From: Oscillospiraceae bacterium
Lineage (GTDB): Bacteria > Bacillota > Clostridia > Oscillospirales > Oscillospiraceae
Direction: 5' to 3'
DNA length: 8,217 nucleotides
Assembly (NCBI GenBank): GCA_016295615.1
Contig: JAEDKW010000051.1
Coordinates: forward strand, 1-8,217
Below the pieces are notes generated by a model. It made no database searches. It had not been told where the DNA came from and was given only the letters and a program-made list of their open reading frames with translations. Shown in pieces: positions 1 through 5,709 of this stretch. A program made the translations under genes and the position numbers. Within the stretch, counting starts at the first letter, position 1. Each line of letters begins with the position of its first letter.

Positions 1-572
1 TCCGTGCCGATGCGTCCGTCCCTGAGACTCAAAAACGGACTGAACTCAAATGTCGTGCCGTCGCCGTTTGTGATGCGCACGAGCGTATTGGGGATGATGT
101 CGCTTTCGTTGCAGCGCAGCAGAACGATCGCGCCGTCGGAAACGGTCTCAAGCGGCGCGCTCTCGGCGACCATCTCACCTGCGTCGCTCAGCTCGCAGCG
201 GTACACGGCAGTGCTTGCGGTGGGGTCGGTCGGCACGATGACAAAATACTCCTCGCCGCCGGCATCCACACAGACGGCGTCCTCAAGCACCGGATACGCT
301 TCGCGCAGCGCGTCGCGGATGGCGGGAAATGTGGTTTCATCGGTTTCGAAATTCGGGCACGCGATGGCGCAGGGACAGTTCGCCCCGGCGGCCTCCTGCC
401 GCAGCGCAGAGAGTGCGGCGCTGTCGGTTTCCTGCTCCTGTTCCCTGGAGGTTTCTCCCTGCTGCACATCGGAGCCCGACTTGTCGGGCTCTTCCGCGTT
501 GGCTTGCCGGAAGCTGCAGGCGGTGAGCAGCATAAGGGTGAGTGCAAAAAGCAAAATAAGGTATCGTTTCAT
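1..572 (-). CDS. Putative secreted lipoprotein, partial (3' end outside window)
   Basis: The frame is open from ATG at 572 to the left edge, giving about 190 residues with no stop. Residues 1-19 form a lipoprotein signal: K2 and R3, a hydrophobic stretch, and the lipobox LTAC with C19 as the lipidated cysteine. A Ser/Glu/Gln-rich linker (about 20-55) should tether a folded domain to the outer face of the membrane. That domain begins near a CPCAIAC cluster (C66, C68, C72) and carries further cysteines at 101, 126 and 154. I recognise no domain, so function is unknown. The start is supported by AGGAG about 10 bases upstream. Its ATG overlaps the stop of the upstream DUF2500-type gene in an ATGA arrangement, which implies translational coupling and a shared job. 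Being a lipoprotein is well supported; any enzymatic or binding role is open. Confidence 0.85.
   Translation of the reverse strand, partial: MKRYLILLFALTLMLLTACSFRQANAEEPDKSGSDVQQGETSREQEQETDSAALSALRQEAAGANCPCAIACPNFETDETTFPAIRDALREAYPVLEDAVCVDAGGEEYFVIVPTDPTASTAVYRCELSDAGEMVAESAPLETVSDGAIVLLRCNESDIIPNTLVRITNGDGTTFEFSPFLSLRDGRIGT
472..491. repeat. Perfect inverted repeat inside the lipoprotein gene
   Basis: GAGCCCGAC, two bases, then GTCGGGCTC: a 9-bp perfect palindrome in the linker-coding part of the lipoprotein gene (about residues 28-34). No T-run follows on either strand, so it is not a standard terminator. It could fold in the mRNA shortly after the start codon or be a chance GC-rich palindrome. 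Confidence 0.5.
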
Positions 573-979
573 GAATCAAATTCTCCTGACTTGCGTTCAA
601 ATCCTAAATAACGTGTGCCTTGAAAGGTCATTTTTCCCTGGTCGCCTTCGGCGAGCATCCCGTATTCGCTGCCGCTGACGCAAAGCTCGATGCGGTCGCC
701 GCTTTCCACCTGAAAGGTGACGAAGTAGCTGGTGGAGGTGGTTGTATGGAATCCGTGCGCGCCGCTTGCATCGCCGCCGACGGGGGAGCTGTGATGCGTC
801 GTTTCGCAGCGCTTATCCGTGACAACGCACATGACCGTCAGACGGGGAGAGTTGTTGTTTTTGTGCCACTGTGAGAGACCTTTGGCAAGGATGAAGACGA
901 ACAAACCGATGAAGAGGATGGGAAAGAGCGAAAATAACGGGTCAAATCCGCCAAAGCCAAACTGGGAATCAATGTTCAT
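569..979 (-). CDS. DUF2500-type single-pass membrane protein
   Basis: Protein of 136 residues. Residues 14-33 form one hydrophobic membrane segment. The soluble part (about 46-128) resembles the DUF2500 family: a PRLTVMCVVTDKR strand, a Gly/Ser/Thr/His-rich region (62-82), SYFVTFQVESGDRIEL, then SGSEYGMLAEGDQGKMTFQGTRYLGFER. No enzymatic function is established for this family and no catalytic motif is visible. The start at 979 was chosen because AAGGAG lies six bases upstream and the membrane segment then falls near the N-terminus. The frame stays open upstream to 1213, but that extension runs through a terminator and the neighbouring gene and is not believed. The stop overlaps the start of the lipoprotein gene (ATGA). 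The two probably form a small envelope-associated operon driven from the promoter near 1055. Confidence 0.85.
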   Translation of the reverse strand: MNIDSQFGFGGFDPLFSLFPILFIGLFVFILAKGLSQWHKNNNSPRLTVMCVVTDKRCETTHHSSPVGGDASGAHGFHTTTSTSYFVTFQVESGDRIELCVSGSEYGMLAEGDQGKMTFQGTRYLGFERKSGEFDS

Positions 980-1052
980 AGCGATCTCCTTTATAGTATG
1001 TCGTTTTTTCAGACGAAAAGACGTGGGAAAAAGTTCCTGCATTTTCAGAGTC

Positions 1053-1080
1053 AGTATAGCAAAACGCGCAAAAAAGGCAA
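1053..1080 (-). promoter_or_regulatory. Candidate promoter of the DUF2500-lipoprotein unit
   Basis: Read on the minus strand, an extended -10 TGC-TATACT (TATACT at 1053-1058, TG at 1060-1061) lies 16 bases downstream of TTGCCT (1075-1080). The -35 therefore overlaps the T-run and near arm of the feo operon terminator. The -10 is good, the -35 weak. It sits about 74 bases upstream of the start codon at 979. Inferred from sequence only. Confidence 0.55.
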
Positions 1081-1103
1081 GGGTTTTCCCTTGCCGTTTT
1101 TTT
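1070..1103. terminator. Rho-independent terminator of the feo operon (symmetric)
   Basis: GGCAAGGG (1076-1083), loop TTTT, CCCTTGCC (1088-1095): a perfect 8-bp stem. On the minus strand it is followed directly by six T (1070-1075); on the plus strand by G and seven T (1097-1103), so it could stop transcription either way. It begins ten bases after the stop codon of the Cys-rich gene, so it should end the feoA-feoB-Cys-rich transcript. Confidence 0.9.
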
Positions 1104-1104
1104 G

Positions 1105-1254
1105 CTATTTCGCCTTGCTGCACGCATGGCACGCCTTGCAGTTTCCGCCGCATGAGCAGCAGCGCCCGCTTTTTCGCTTTTTGCGGCAAACCGATAGGGC
1201 GAGCACAGCGCACGCACCTACGAGCACGAGCAGCAGAGCATCAAGAATATCCAT
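1105..1254 (-). CDS. FeoB-associated Cys-rich membrane protein
   Basis: A 49-residue protein directly after feoB. Residues 4-22 form one hydrophobic membrane helix, followed by a basic stretch (RKKRK, 24-28) and a Cys-rich tail with cysteines at 32, 33, 35, 39, 42 and 45; C15 and C23 lie in or next to the helix. This matches the small FeoB-associated Cys-rich membrane protein family found next to feoB in Firmicutes. The basic residues after the helix suggest the Cys-rich tail faces the cytoplasm, where it might bind ferrous iron entering through FeoB or a metal cluster; that is inference. The ATG at 1254 shares one base with the feoB stop (TGATG), and GGAGG lies nine bases upstream inside the end of feoB. 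Translational coupling to feoB is likely. The frame is open further upstream, but that part lies inside feoB and is rejected. Confidence 0.9.
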   Translation of the reverse strand: MDILDALLLVLVGACAVLALSVCRKKRKSGRCCSCGGNCKACHACSKAK

Positions 1255-3242
1255 CAGAAAAGACCTCCGATCGTATAGGCTATGTAAGAGACGAGCCACG
1301 CCACGCTGCATTGCATCAGCACCACGCCGACGGTTTTGATGCCGGAGCGCAGCTCCCGGTTGATCGTGGCGACCGCCGCGGCGCAGGGCGTGTAGAGCAG
1401 CGTGAAGACGAGAAAGCTGACCGCGCTGCGCGCGGTGAAAAGGGAGGTGACCGCTGCGCCGCCGAGCAGCACTTCCAGCGTGGAAACAACGGATTCCTTC
1501 GCGATAAAGCCGGAGATCAGCGCCGTTGCGCACCGCCAGTCCGCGAAGCCGAGCGGCGCGAAGAGCGGAGACAGATACTGCCCGATCAGCGCAAGCAGGC
1601 TGCCGGCGCTGTCGGAGACGACGTTGAGCCGCGTATCAAAGCTCTGCAGGAACCAGATGATGATGGTGGCGAGGAAAATGATGGTAAAAGCGCGCTCGAG
1701 GAAGTCCTTCGCCTTGTCCCAAAGCAGCAGCCCCACGCTTTTCACGCTGGGCAGGCGGTAATTCGGCAGCTCCATCACAAACGGGACAGGCTTGCCGCGA
1801 AATGCGGTTTTGTTCATCACGAGCGCCGCGAGAATGCCGACCAGAATGCCGAGCGCGTAAAGCGAGATCATGACCACGGCGCCGCTTTCCGGAAAGAACA
1901 CGGCGGTAAAGAACGCATAGATGGGAATCTTCGCCGAACAGCTCATGTACGGTGTAAGCAGGATCGTCATCTTGCGGTCACGGTCGCTCGACACCGTGCG
2001 CGTTGCCATGATCGCGGGCACCGAACAGCCGAAGCCGATGAGCATCGGCACGATGCTGCGACCGGAAAGACCGATCTTTCGCAGAAGTTTGTCCATGACA
2101 AAGGCGACGCGCGCCATGTATCCGGTATCCTCCAGAATGGAGAGGAAGAAAAAGAGCGTGACGATAATGGGCAGAAATACGACCACGCCGCCCACGCCGG
2201 CAAAAATGCCGTCGATGATGAGGCTGTGGACCACAGGGTTGATCCCATAGGCGCTCAGCGTGCCGTCAACGAAGTCGGTAAAAAGACCGATTCCCATGTC
2301 GAGCCAGTCGGAAAGCCGCTGCCCGATGACGTGGAAGGTGAGATAGAAGGTCAGAAACATGACGCCGAAAAAGACCGGCAGAGCCGTATATTTTCCGGTC
2401 AGAACGCGGTCGATCTTCATCGAGCGGATGTGCTCTTTGCTCTCGCGGCACTTGACGACGGAGGAGGCGACCACACGCTCAATAAAGGAATAGCGCATAT
2501 CGGCGAGCGCGGCGTTGCGGTCAAGTCCCGATTCCGCTTCCATTTGAACGATGCAGTGCTCAAGCAGTTCCTTTTCATTCCGGTCAAGAGAGAGCTCGTC
2601 GGCAAGCGTGTCTCCGCCCTCGATGAGCTTGGTCGCGCAGAAGCGCGCCGGGATGCCGTGCGCATCCGCGTGGTCGGCAATCAGGTGGACAACCGCGTGG
2701 ATACAGCGATGCACGGCGGAATCGCCTGCACAGAAGTCTGTCACCTTGGGAACGGTCTTGCTGCGTGCGGCAGAGATCGCCTGCTGTACAAGCTCGGAAA
2801 TACCCTCGCCCTTTGCTGCCGAAATGGGTACAACGGGAATGCCGAGCGCACGGCTCATCTTCTGCACGTCGATCGTGCCGCCGCCCGAGCGCACCTCATC
2901 CATCATGTTGAGCGCCAGCACCATCGGCACGCGCAGCTCGAGGAGCTGAAGCGTCAGGTACAGGTTGCGCTCGATATTGGTCGCATCGACGATGTTAATG
3001 ATGCCGTCCGGCTTTCCGTTGAGAATGAAGTCCCGGGAAACGATCTCCTCCTGCGTGTAGGGGCGCAGGGAATAGATGCCCGGCAGATCGACCACGGAGC
3101 AATTCTTTGCCTCGCGGATCTCGCCGATTTTTTGATCGACTGTCACGCCGGGGAAGTTGCCCACATGCTGATTGGAGCCGGTGAGGGCGTTAAAAAGTGT
3201 CGTTTTACCGCAGTTTTGGTTGCCGACCAATGCAAAGACCAT
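1254..3242 (-). CDS. feoB: Ferrous iron transport protein B (FeoB)
   Basis: GTP-dependent ferrous-iron transporter of the cytoplasmic membrane, 662 residues from the ATG at 3242. The N-terminal G domain has G1 GNQNCGKT (7-14), the G2 region NFPGVT (29-34), G3 DLPG (52-55), G4 NMMD (112-115) and a G5-like SAAKGE (141-146). Helices at about 160-275 fit the regulatory domain that follows. The membrane part (about 285-662) has the family signatures LEDTGYMARVAF (370-381), GFGCSVPAIMATRT (403-416), LTPYMSCSAKIPIY (429-442) and GFIAKESVV (578-586), including the conserved gate cysteines. It is shorter than the E. coli protein (773 residues) but looks complete for the clostridial type. A GTG at 3254 is also in frame, but AAAGGAG would then abut the start. 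With ATG 3242 that site is 11 bases away and the N-terminus fits the family. It is transcribed after feoA and coupled to the Cys-rich gene. Confidence 0.97.
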   Translation of the reverse strand: MVFALVGNQNCGKTTLFNALTGSNQHVGNFPGVTVDQKIGEIREAKNCSVVDLPGIYSLRPYTQEEIVSRDFILNGKPDGIINIVDATNIERNLYLTLQLLELRVPMVLALNMMDEVRSGGGTIDVQKMSRALGIPVVPISAAKGEGISELVQQAISAARSKTVPKVTDFCAGDSAVHRCIHAVVHLIADHADAHGIPARFCATKLIEGGDTLADELSLDRNEKELLEHCIVQMEAESGLDRNAALADMRYSFIERVVASSVVKCRESKEHIRSMKIDRVLTGKYTALPVFFGVMFLTFYLTFHVIGQRLSDWLDMGIGLFTDFVDGTLSAYGINPVVHSLIIDGIFAGVGGVVVFLPIIVTLFFFLSILEDTGYMARVAFVMDKLLRKIGLSGRSIVPMLIGFGCSVPAIMATRTVSSDRDRKMTILLTPYMSCSAKIPIYAFFTAVFFPESGAVVMISLYALGILVGILAALVMNKTAFRGKPVPFVMELPNYRLPSVKSVGLLLWDKAKDFLERAFTIIFLATIIIWFLQSFDTRLNVVSDSAGSLLALIGQYLSPLFAPLGFADWRCATALISGFIAKESVVSTLEVLLGGAAVTSLFTARSAVSFLVFTLLYTPCAAAVATINRELRSGIKTVGVVLMQCSVAWLVSYIAYTIGGLF

Positions 3243-3275
3243 AAGGAAGACCACTCCTTTGTGCGTTTGATGCAG

Positions 3276-3321
3276 GGCGCAAAATGACCGGGGAAGGGGC
3301 GGTCATTATGCGCCGCTTTTT
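3276..3321. repeat. Long hairpin between feoA and feoB
   Basis: GGCGCAAAATGACCG (3276-3290), a nine-base purine loop, then CGGTCATTATGCGCC (3300-3314): a 15-bp stem with one A/A mismatch. TTTTT follows on the plus strand (3317-3321), so in that direction it looks like a terminator. On the feo-coding minus strand it lies about 16 bases upstream of the feoB ribosome binding site and has no T-run after it. There it may act as an mRNA-stability, processing or translation-control hairpin. Structure is seen; role is inferred. Confidence 0.7.
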
Positions 3322-3346
3322 GTTTGATTGCCGCGTCAGCGTCGGG

Positions 3347-3375
3347 AAAAACGGTATTTCCGAAAAGACGGAAAT
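3347..3375 (-). terminator. Weak attenuator-like hairpin after feoA
   Basis: On the minus strand, ATTTCCG (3375-3369), a six-base loop and CGGAAAT (3362-3356) form a perfect 7-bp stem seven bases after the feoA stop. ACCG and five T follow (T-run at 3347-3351). The stem is short and AT-rich and the T-run is four bases away, so at most partial termination between feoA and feoB is likely. Confidence 0.35.
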
Positions 3376-3381
3376 CTGTTT

Positions 3382-3615
3382 TCAACCTTTTTGTATCTTC
3401 TCTACTTCGATTTTTTTCGCGTCGTCCACGCGCAGCGTCAGCTCATAGCCGCGCACATGGATCTCGATCGGATCGCCCATGGGGGCGACCTTCTGCAGCG
3501 TTACGCCGGCGCGCGGCGTAAGCCCCATATCCAATAGCCGGCATCGCAGAGCGCCGTCGCCGCCAACGGTGCGGATCACGGCGCTTTCGCCGATTCTCAG
3601 TTCATTCAGTGTCAT
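3382..3615 (-). CDS. feoA: Ferrous iron transport protein A (FeoA)
   Basis: Small cytoplasmic SH3-like protein of 77 residues, the usual FeoA length, thought to interact with and modulate FeoB. The family pattern is clear: an N-terminal LNELRIGESAVI strand, then CRLLDMGLTP (about 25-34), the APMGDPIEI segment, RGYELTLR and the closing KKIEVEKI. The ATG at 3615 is chosen because a GAGAGGA site lies seven bases upstream and the N-terminus then matches the family. The frame also runs to 3645, but that would start inside an operator and add ten atypical residues. It is the first gene of the feo operon, transcribed away from the DtxR-family regulator. About 139 bases holding two hairpins separate it from feoB, which is unusually wide for this pair. 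Confidence 0.95.
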   Translation of the reverse strand: MTLNELRIGESAVIRTVGGDGALRCRLLDMGLTPRAGVTLQKVAPMGDPIEIHVRGYELTLRVDDAKKIEVEKIQKG

Positions 3616-3634
3616 AAACTTGTCCTCTCTTTCG

Positions 3635-3650
3635 GTTAGCATCAACTAAC
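3635..3650. promoter_or_regulatory. DtxR-type operator, site 1
   Basis: GTTAG-CATCAA-CTAAC, first of three inverted repeats of form GTTAG-N6-CTAAC. It lies just downstream of the feoA -10, around the expected transcription start, where bound protein would block initiation or clearance. Outside the 5-bp arms the palindrome does not extend. Its centre is 25 bases from site 2. Confidence 0.8.
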
Positions 3651-3657
3651 TGAAACG

Positions 3658-3687
3658 ATGTTAGCACATGCTAACTGCATTTGTCAA
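3658..3687 (-). promoter_or_regulatory. Promoter of the feoA-feoB operon
   Basis: Minus strand: a perfect -35 TTGACA (3682-3687), an 18-base spacer and -10 TAACAT (3658-3663) preceded by an extended TGC. Transcription should start near 3651, about 36 bases upstream of the feoA ATG. Operator site 2 lies in the spacer and covers most of the -10, so occupancy would compete with RNA polymerase. Confidence 0.75.
3660..3675. promoter_or_regulatory. DtxR-type operator, site 2 (best palindrome)
   Basis: GTTAGCA-CA-TGCTAAC, a palindrome with perfect 7-bp arms that also fits GTTAG-N6-CTAAC. It overlaps the -10 and spacer of the feoA promoter. The half-site resembles the GTTAG/CTAAC halves of known DtxR/IdeR iron boxes. 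Most likely the main repressor site. Confidence 0.85.
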
Positions 3688-3704
3688 GAGAGTACAGCAA
3701 AAAA

Positions 3705-3720
3705 GTTAGCAAGGACTAAC
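3705..3720. promoter_or_regulatory. DtxR-type operator, site 3
   Basis: GTTAG-CAAGGA-CTAAC. The arms extend to 7 bp as AAGTTAG/CTAACTT (3703-3722). It abuts and slightly overlaps the -35 of the regulator's own promoter and lies upstream of the feoA -35, suggesting autoregulation or a second dimer position. Its centre is 45 bases from site 2. Confidence 0.8.
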
Positions 3721-3749
3721 TTGAAATGTTTTAATCGATGTGCTACACT
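3721..3749 (+). promoter_or_regulatory. Promoter of the DtxR-family regulator gene
   Basis: Plus strand: -35 TTGAAA (3721-3726), a 17-base spacer and -10 TACACT (3744-3749) preceded by extended TGC. Start expected near 3756, giving a leader of about 25 bases to the GTG at 3782. Operator site 3 ends at the -35. Confidence 0.7.
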
Positions 3750-3781
3750 GTAGCCAGTTTAGGAAATAGGGGGATCGTGCT

Positions 3782-4153
3782 GTGGTCTTACAGGAATCCG
3801 GCGAGATGTATCTCGAAACTATTCTTATTCTTTCATCGAAGAATTCATTCGTCCGCGCGATCGATGTGGGCGAATATATGGGCTTTTCCAAGCCGAGCGT
3901 CAGCCGCGCCATGAGCCTCCTGCGTCAGGACGGCTATGTTGAGGTCGCCGCGGACGGCGCGATCATGCTCACTGACCGCGGACGCGAGACCGCGGAGAAG
4001 ATCTACGAGCGGCATACCCTGTTGACGGAGTTTCTCGTCCGCCTCGGTGTGGGCGAGGAGACGGCGGCGCAGGACGCCTGCAAGATCGAGCATGATATTT
4101 CGGACGAGTCGTTTGAGGCGATCAAGCGGCACGCGGCGCAAATCGGTGAATGA
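3782..4153 (+). CDS. DtxR-family metal-dependent transcriptional repressor, iron type
   Basis: Protein of 123 residues: a winged-helix DNA-binding domain (about 1-65, recognition helix around FSKPSVSRAMSLL, 35-47), then the metal-binding and dimerisation domain (66-123). The C-terminal SH3-like domain of classical DtxR is absent, giving MntR-like length. Aligned by eye with DtxR, the primary-site ligands are M9, C100, E103 and H104 (from EMYLETI and DACKIEH). MntR has Asp where M9 lies, so this set points to ferrous iron. Of the DtxR ancillary site only H78 clearly remains; A96 replaces its second histidine, and a glutamate sits one residue off. GTG is the start because AGGGGG lies eight bases upstream and VLQESGEMYLETI fits the family; an internal ATG would lose this end. 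Divergent from feoA with three operators between, it probably represses feoAB and itself. Confidence 0.93.
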   Translation: MVLQESGEMYLETILILSSKNSFVRAIDVGEYMGFSKPSVSRAMSLLRQDGYVEVAADGAIMLTDRGRETAEKIYERHTLLTEFLVRLGVGEETAAQDACKIEHDISDESFEAIKRHAAQIGE

Positions 4154-4159
4154 AAACGG

Positions 4160-4197
4160 AAAAAGGCATCAGGAACCTCGGTTCCTGATGCCTTTTT
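4160..4197. terminator. Bidirectional terminator between converging units
   Basis: AAAAAGGCATCAGGAACC (4160-4177), TC, then GGTTCCTGATGCCTTTTT (4180-4197): perfectly complementary 18-base arms, folding with a CTCG loop. T-runs flank both sides. It starts seven bases after the regulator stop and ends 18 bases before the amidohydrolase stop, so it ends both transcripts. Confidence 0.95.
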
Positions 4198-4214
4198 GCT
4201 GATATTCCAAAAGC

Positions 4215-5660
4215 TTAATCTGCGATCGTCGGGACGGCGTCCTTCGGCGTCGGACAGACATAGCCGTTTGCGGTAGCAAGAGAAAATTCGGCTTTGGCTT
4301 TCTTGAGGAGCGCCGCATCCTCAAAGAGGTCGATCACGCTGGCGCAAAGGACCTTGCCGGCATGGACCGCCGCCTTGTGTCCGATCGAGGTCACGCCGCA
4401 GGAGACGTTCTGCCAGCTGTGTCCGGGACAGCCGTTGGGGAAAGCTGCCACATGGATCTGTGCGGTGGGGCATTCCCAGCTCACGTCGCCGACGTCGGAG
4501 GAGCCTGGCATAAAGGCTTCGCCCTGATAGAGGGGGAGCAGGAAGCCGTTCATTGCGTGACCGCGCCGCTTTTGCTGCTGGAGCACCTGCTTTGCAATTG
4601 CCGAGTCAAATTTTGCGCCGATCCCGCAGGGTTTGTCGCTGCCTTCGTAGGTATCGGCGAGCGCATCGGCAAATTCCTCCTCGTCCCAGCTGTATTGAGG
4701 GACGCCGAGCGCTTCAAAATTCTTGAAGAGAACGCTTTCCAGCGTATGATTGCTCACGGTGTCGGCAAGGGCATCGATGAATTTGCGCTCGTAGGTCGTT
4801 TCGGTCATCAATGCCGCTCCCTCGGCGATCTTATCCACACGCGCCTGCAGCGCAACCGCGTCGGCAACATGGTTGGAGCGTACCATATAAAGCACGCTTG
4901 CTTTCGCCTGCACGACGTTTGGGCTGCGGCCGCCGGTGTTGGTGATGGCATAGTGAATGCGCGCTTTCTCACTCATGTGCTCGCGCAGGAACTGTACGCC
5001 GATATTCATCAGCTCCACCGCATCGAGCGCGCTGCGTCCGCGCTCCGGCTCGCCGGAGGCGTGGGAAGCGATTCCGGTGTAGGTGTACTGCACCTGAATG
5101 CAGGAGTTGGTCGAGCCGGTGACGACCTCGTTGCAGTCATCCGGATGCCAGGTGAGCGCCGCATCCAGATCGTACCACAGCCCGTCGCGCGCCATGAAGG
5201 CCTTTGCGGCGCCGCCCTCTTCGCCGGGGCAGCCGTAAAGTGTGACCGTGCCGTGCTTGCCGGTCTGCTCAAGGTAGCTCTTGATGCCGATGGCTGCCGC
5301 CATTGCGCCTGCGCCGAGCAGGTTGTGTCCGCAGCCGTGACCGGAGCCGCCGGGGACGGTTTCCAAGCGCTCCAGACTGCCGCCCTTTTGGGACAGACCC
5401 GAGAGCGCGTCATACTCGGCGAGAATGCCGATGTGAGGTTTGCCGCTGCCAAAGCTTGCGGCAAAAGCGGTGGGGATGCTGCAGATCCCCTTCTCCACGC
5501 GGAAACCCTCCTCCTCCAAAACCTTTTCGTACAGTGCGGCGGACTGCACCTCCTGAAGAGACAGCTCGGCAAAGCCCCAGATCTGATCGGCGACGTCGAC
5601 GATCAGGTCCGCTTTTTGGTCAATTACGGCAAATGCCGCTTCTTTTTTTGCGTTTTTCAT
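4215..5660 (-). CDS. abgB: M20 family amidohydrolase, AbgB-like (aminobenzoyl-glutamate hydrolase subunit B type)
   Basis: Cytoplasmic di-metal amidohydrolase of 481 residues, the same length as E. coli AbgB and similar over its whole length as remembered: the VDVADQIWGFAE start, LAEYDALSGLSQ (80-91), GHGCGHNLLG (107-116), GCPGEEGG (143-150), ALTWHP (168-173), HYAITNTGG and NVVQA (236-252), SSDVGDVSW (387-395) and TSIGHKA (424-430). By analogy with M20D enzymes, metal ligands are C110, H112, E148, H172 and probably H414, with E147 as catalytic base. It hydrolyses an amide bond, in AbgB that of p-aminobenzoyl-glutamate. AbgB normally works with AbgA, and neither AbgA nor the AbgT transporter is seen here. 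Instead the gene is last in an ABC importer operon, 49 bases after the ATPase, so the substrate may be another N-acylated amino acid. AGGAGG lies seven bases before the ATG. Family is firm; the symbol denotes family, not proven substrate. Confidence 0.9.
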   Translation of the reverse strand: MKNAKKEAAFAVIDQKADLIVDVADQIWGFAELSLQEVQSAALYEKVLEEEGFRVEKGICSIPTAFAASFGSGKPHIGILAEYDALSGLSQKGGSLERLETVPGGSGHGCGHNLLGAGAMAAAIGIKSYLEQTGKHGTVTLYGCPGEEGGAAKAFMARDGLWYDLDAALTWHPDDCNEVVTGSTNSCIQVQYTYTGIASHASGEPERGRSALDAVELMNIGVQFLREHMSEKARIHYAITNTGGRSPNVVQAKASVLYMVRSNHVADAVALQARVDKIAEGAALMTETTYERKFIDALADTVSNHTLESVLFKNFEALGVPQYSWDEEEFADALADTYEGSDKPCGIGAKFDSAIAKQVLQQQKRRGHAMNGFLLPLYQGEAFMPGSSDVGDVSWECPTAQIHVAAFPNGCPGHSWQNVSCGVTSIGHKAAVHAGKVLCASVIDLFEDAALLKKAKAEFSLATANGYVCPTPKDAVPTIAD

Positions 5661-5709
5661 AAAGAATCCTCCTGTTGAGCAAAAGATCGCGCGGGGGAGT
5701 GTGTTTTCA

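Noticed and set aside
980..1213. N-terminal extension of the DUF2500-type gene up to 1213
   Set aside because: It would cross the terminator and the Cys-rich gene. The ATG at 979 has a strong ribosome binding site and places the membrane segment near the N-terminus.
1255..1533. N-terminal extension of the Cys-rich gene into feoB
   Set aside because: The extension overlaps the end of feoB in another frame. The start at 1254 has GGAGG at good spacing and gives the usual family size.
819..3287. Very long plus-strand open frame (822 codons) opposite feoB
   Set aside because: It mirrors feoB on the other strand. Its product is rich in His, Asp, Arg and Glu with no recognisable domain, typical of the complement of a hydrophobic GC-rich gene, and it has no convincing ribosome binding site.
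3635..3720. Repeated GTTAG/CTAAC elements as a CRISPR or mobile-element end
   Set aside because: The units are 16-base palindromes with unequal spacing placed on promoter elements, with no cas or transposase genes nearby. Operators explain them fully.
3616..3781. Metal riboswitch upstream of feoA or the regulator gene
   Set aside because: Both leaders are short (about 25-36 bases from the predicted start sites), too short for a known riboswitch, and protein operators already explain control.
3706..3912. Small minus-strand open frame crossing the control region and the regulator's N-terminus
   Set aside because: It overlaps promoters, operators and a well-supported plus-strand gene, and has no family resemblance.
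4362..5678. Plus-strand open frame (438 codons) opposite the amidohydrolase
   Set aside because: The minus-strand frame matches the AbgB family over its full length. The plus-strand product shows no family pattern and no ribosome binding site.
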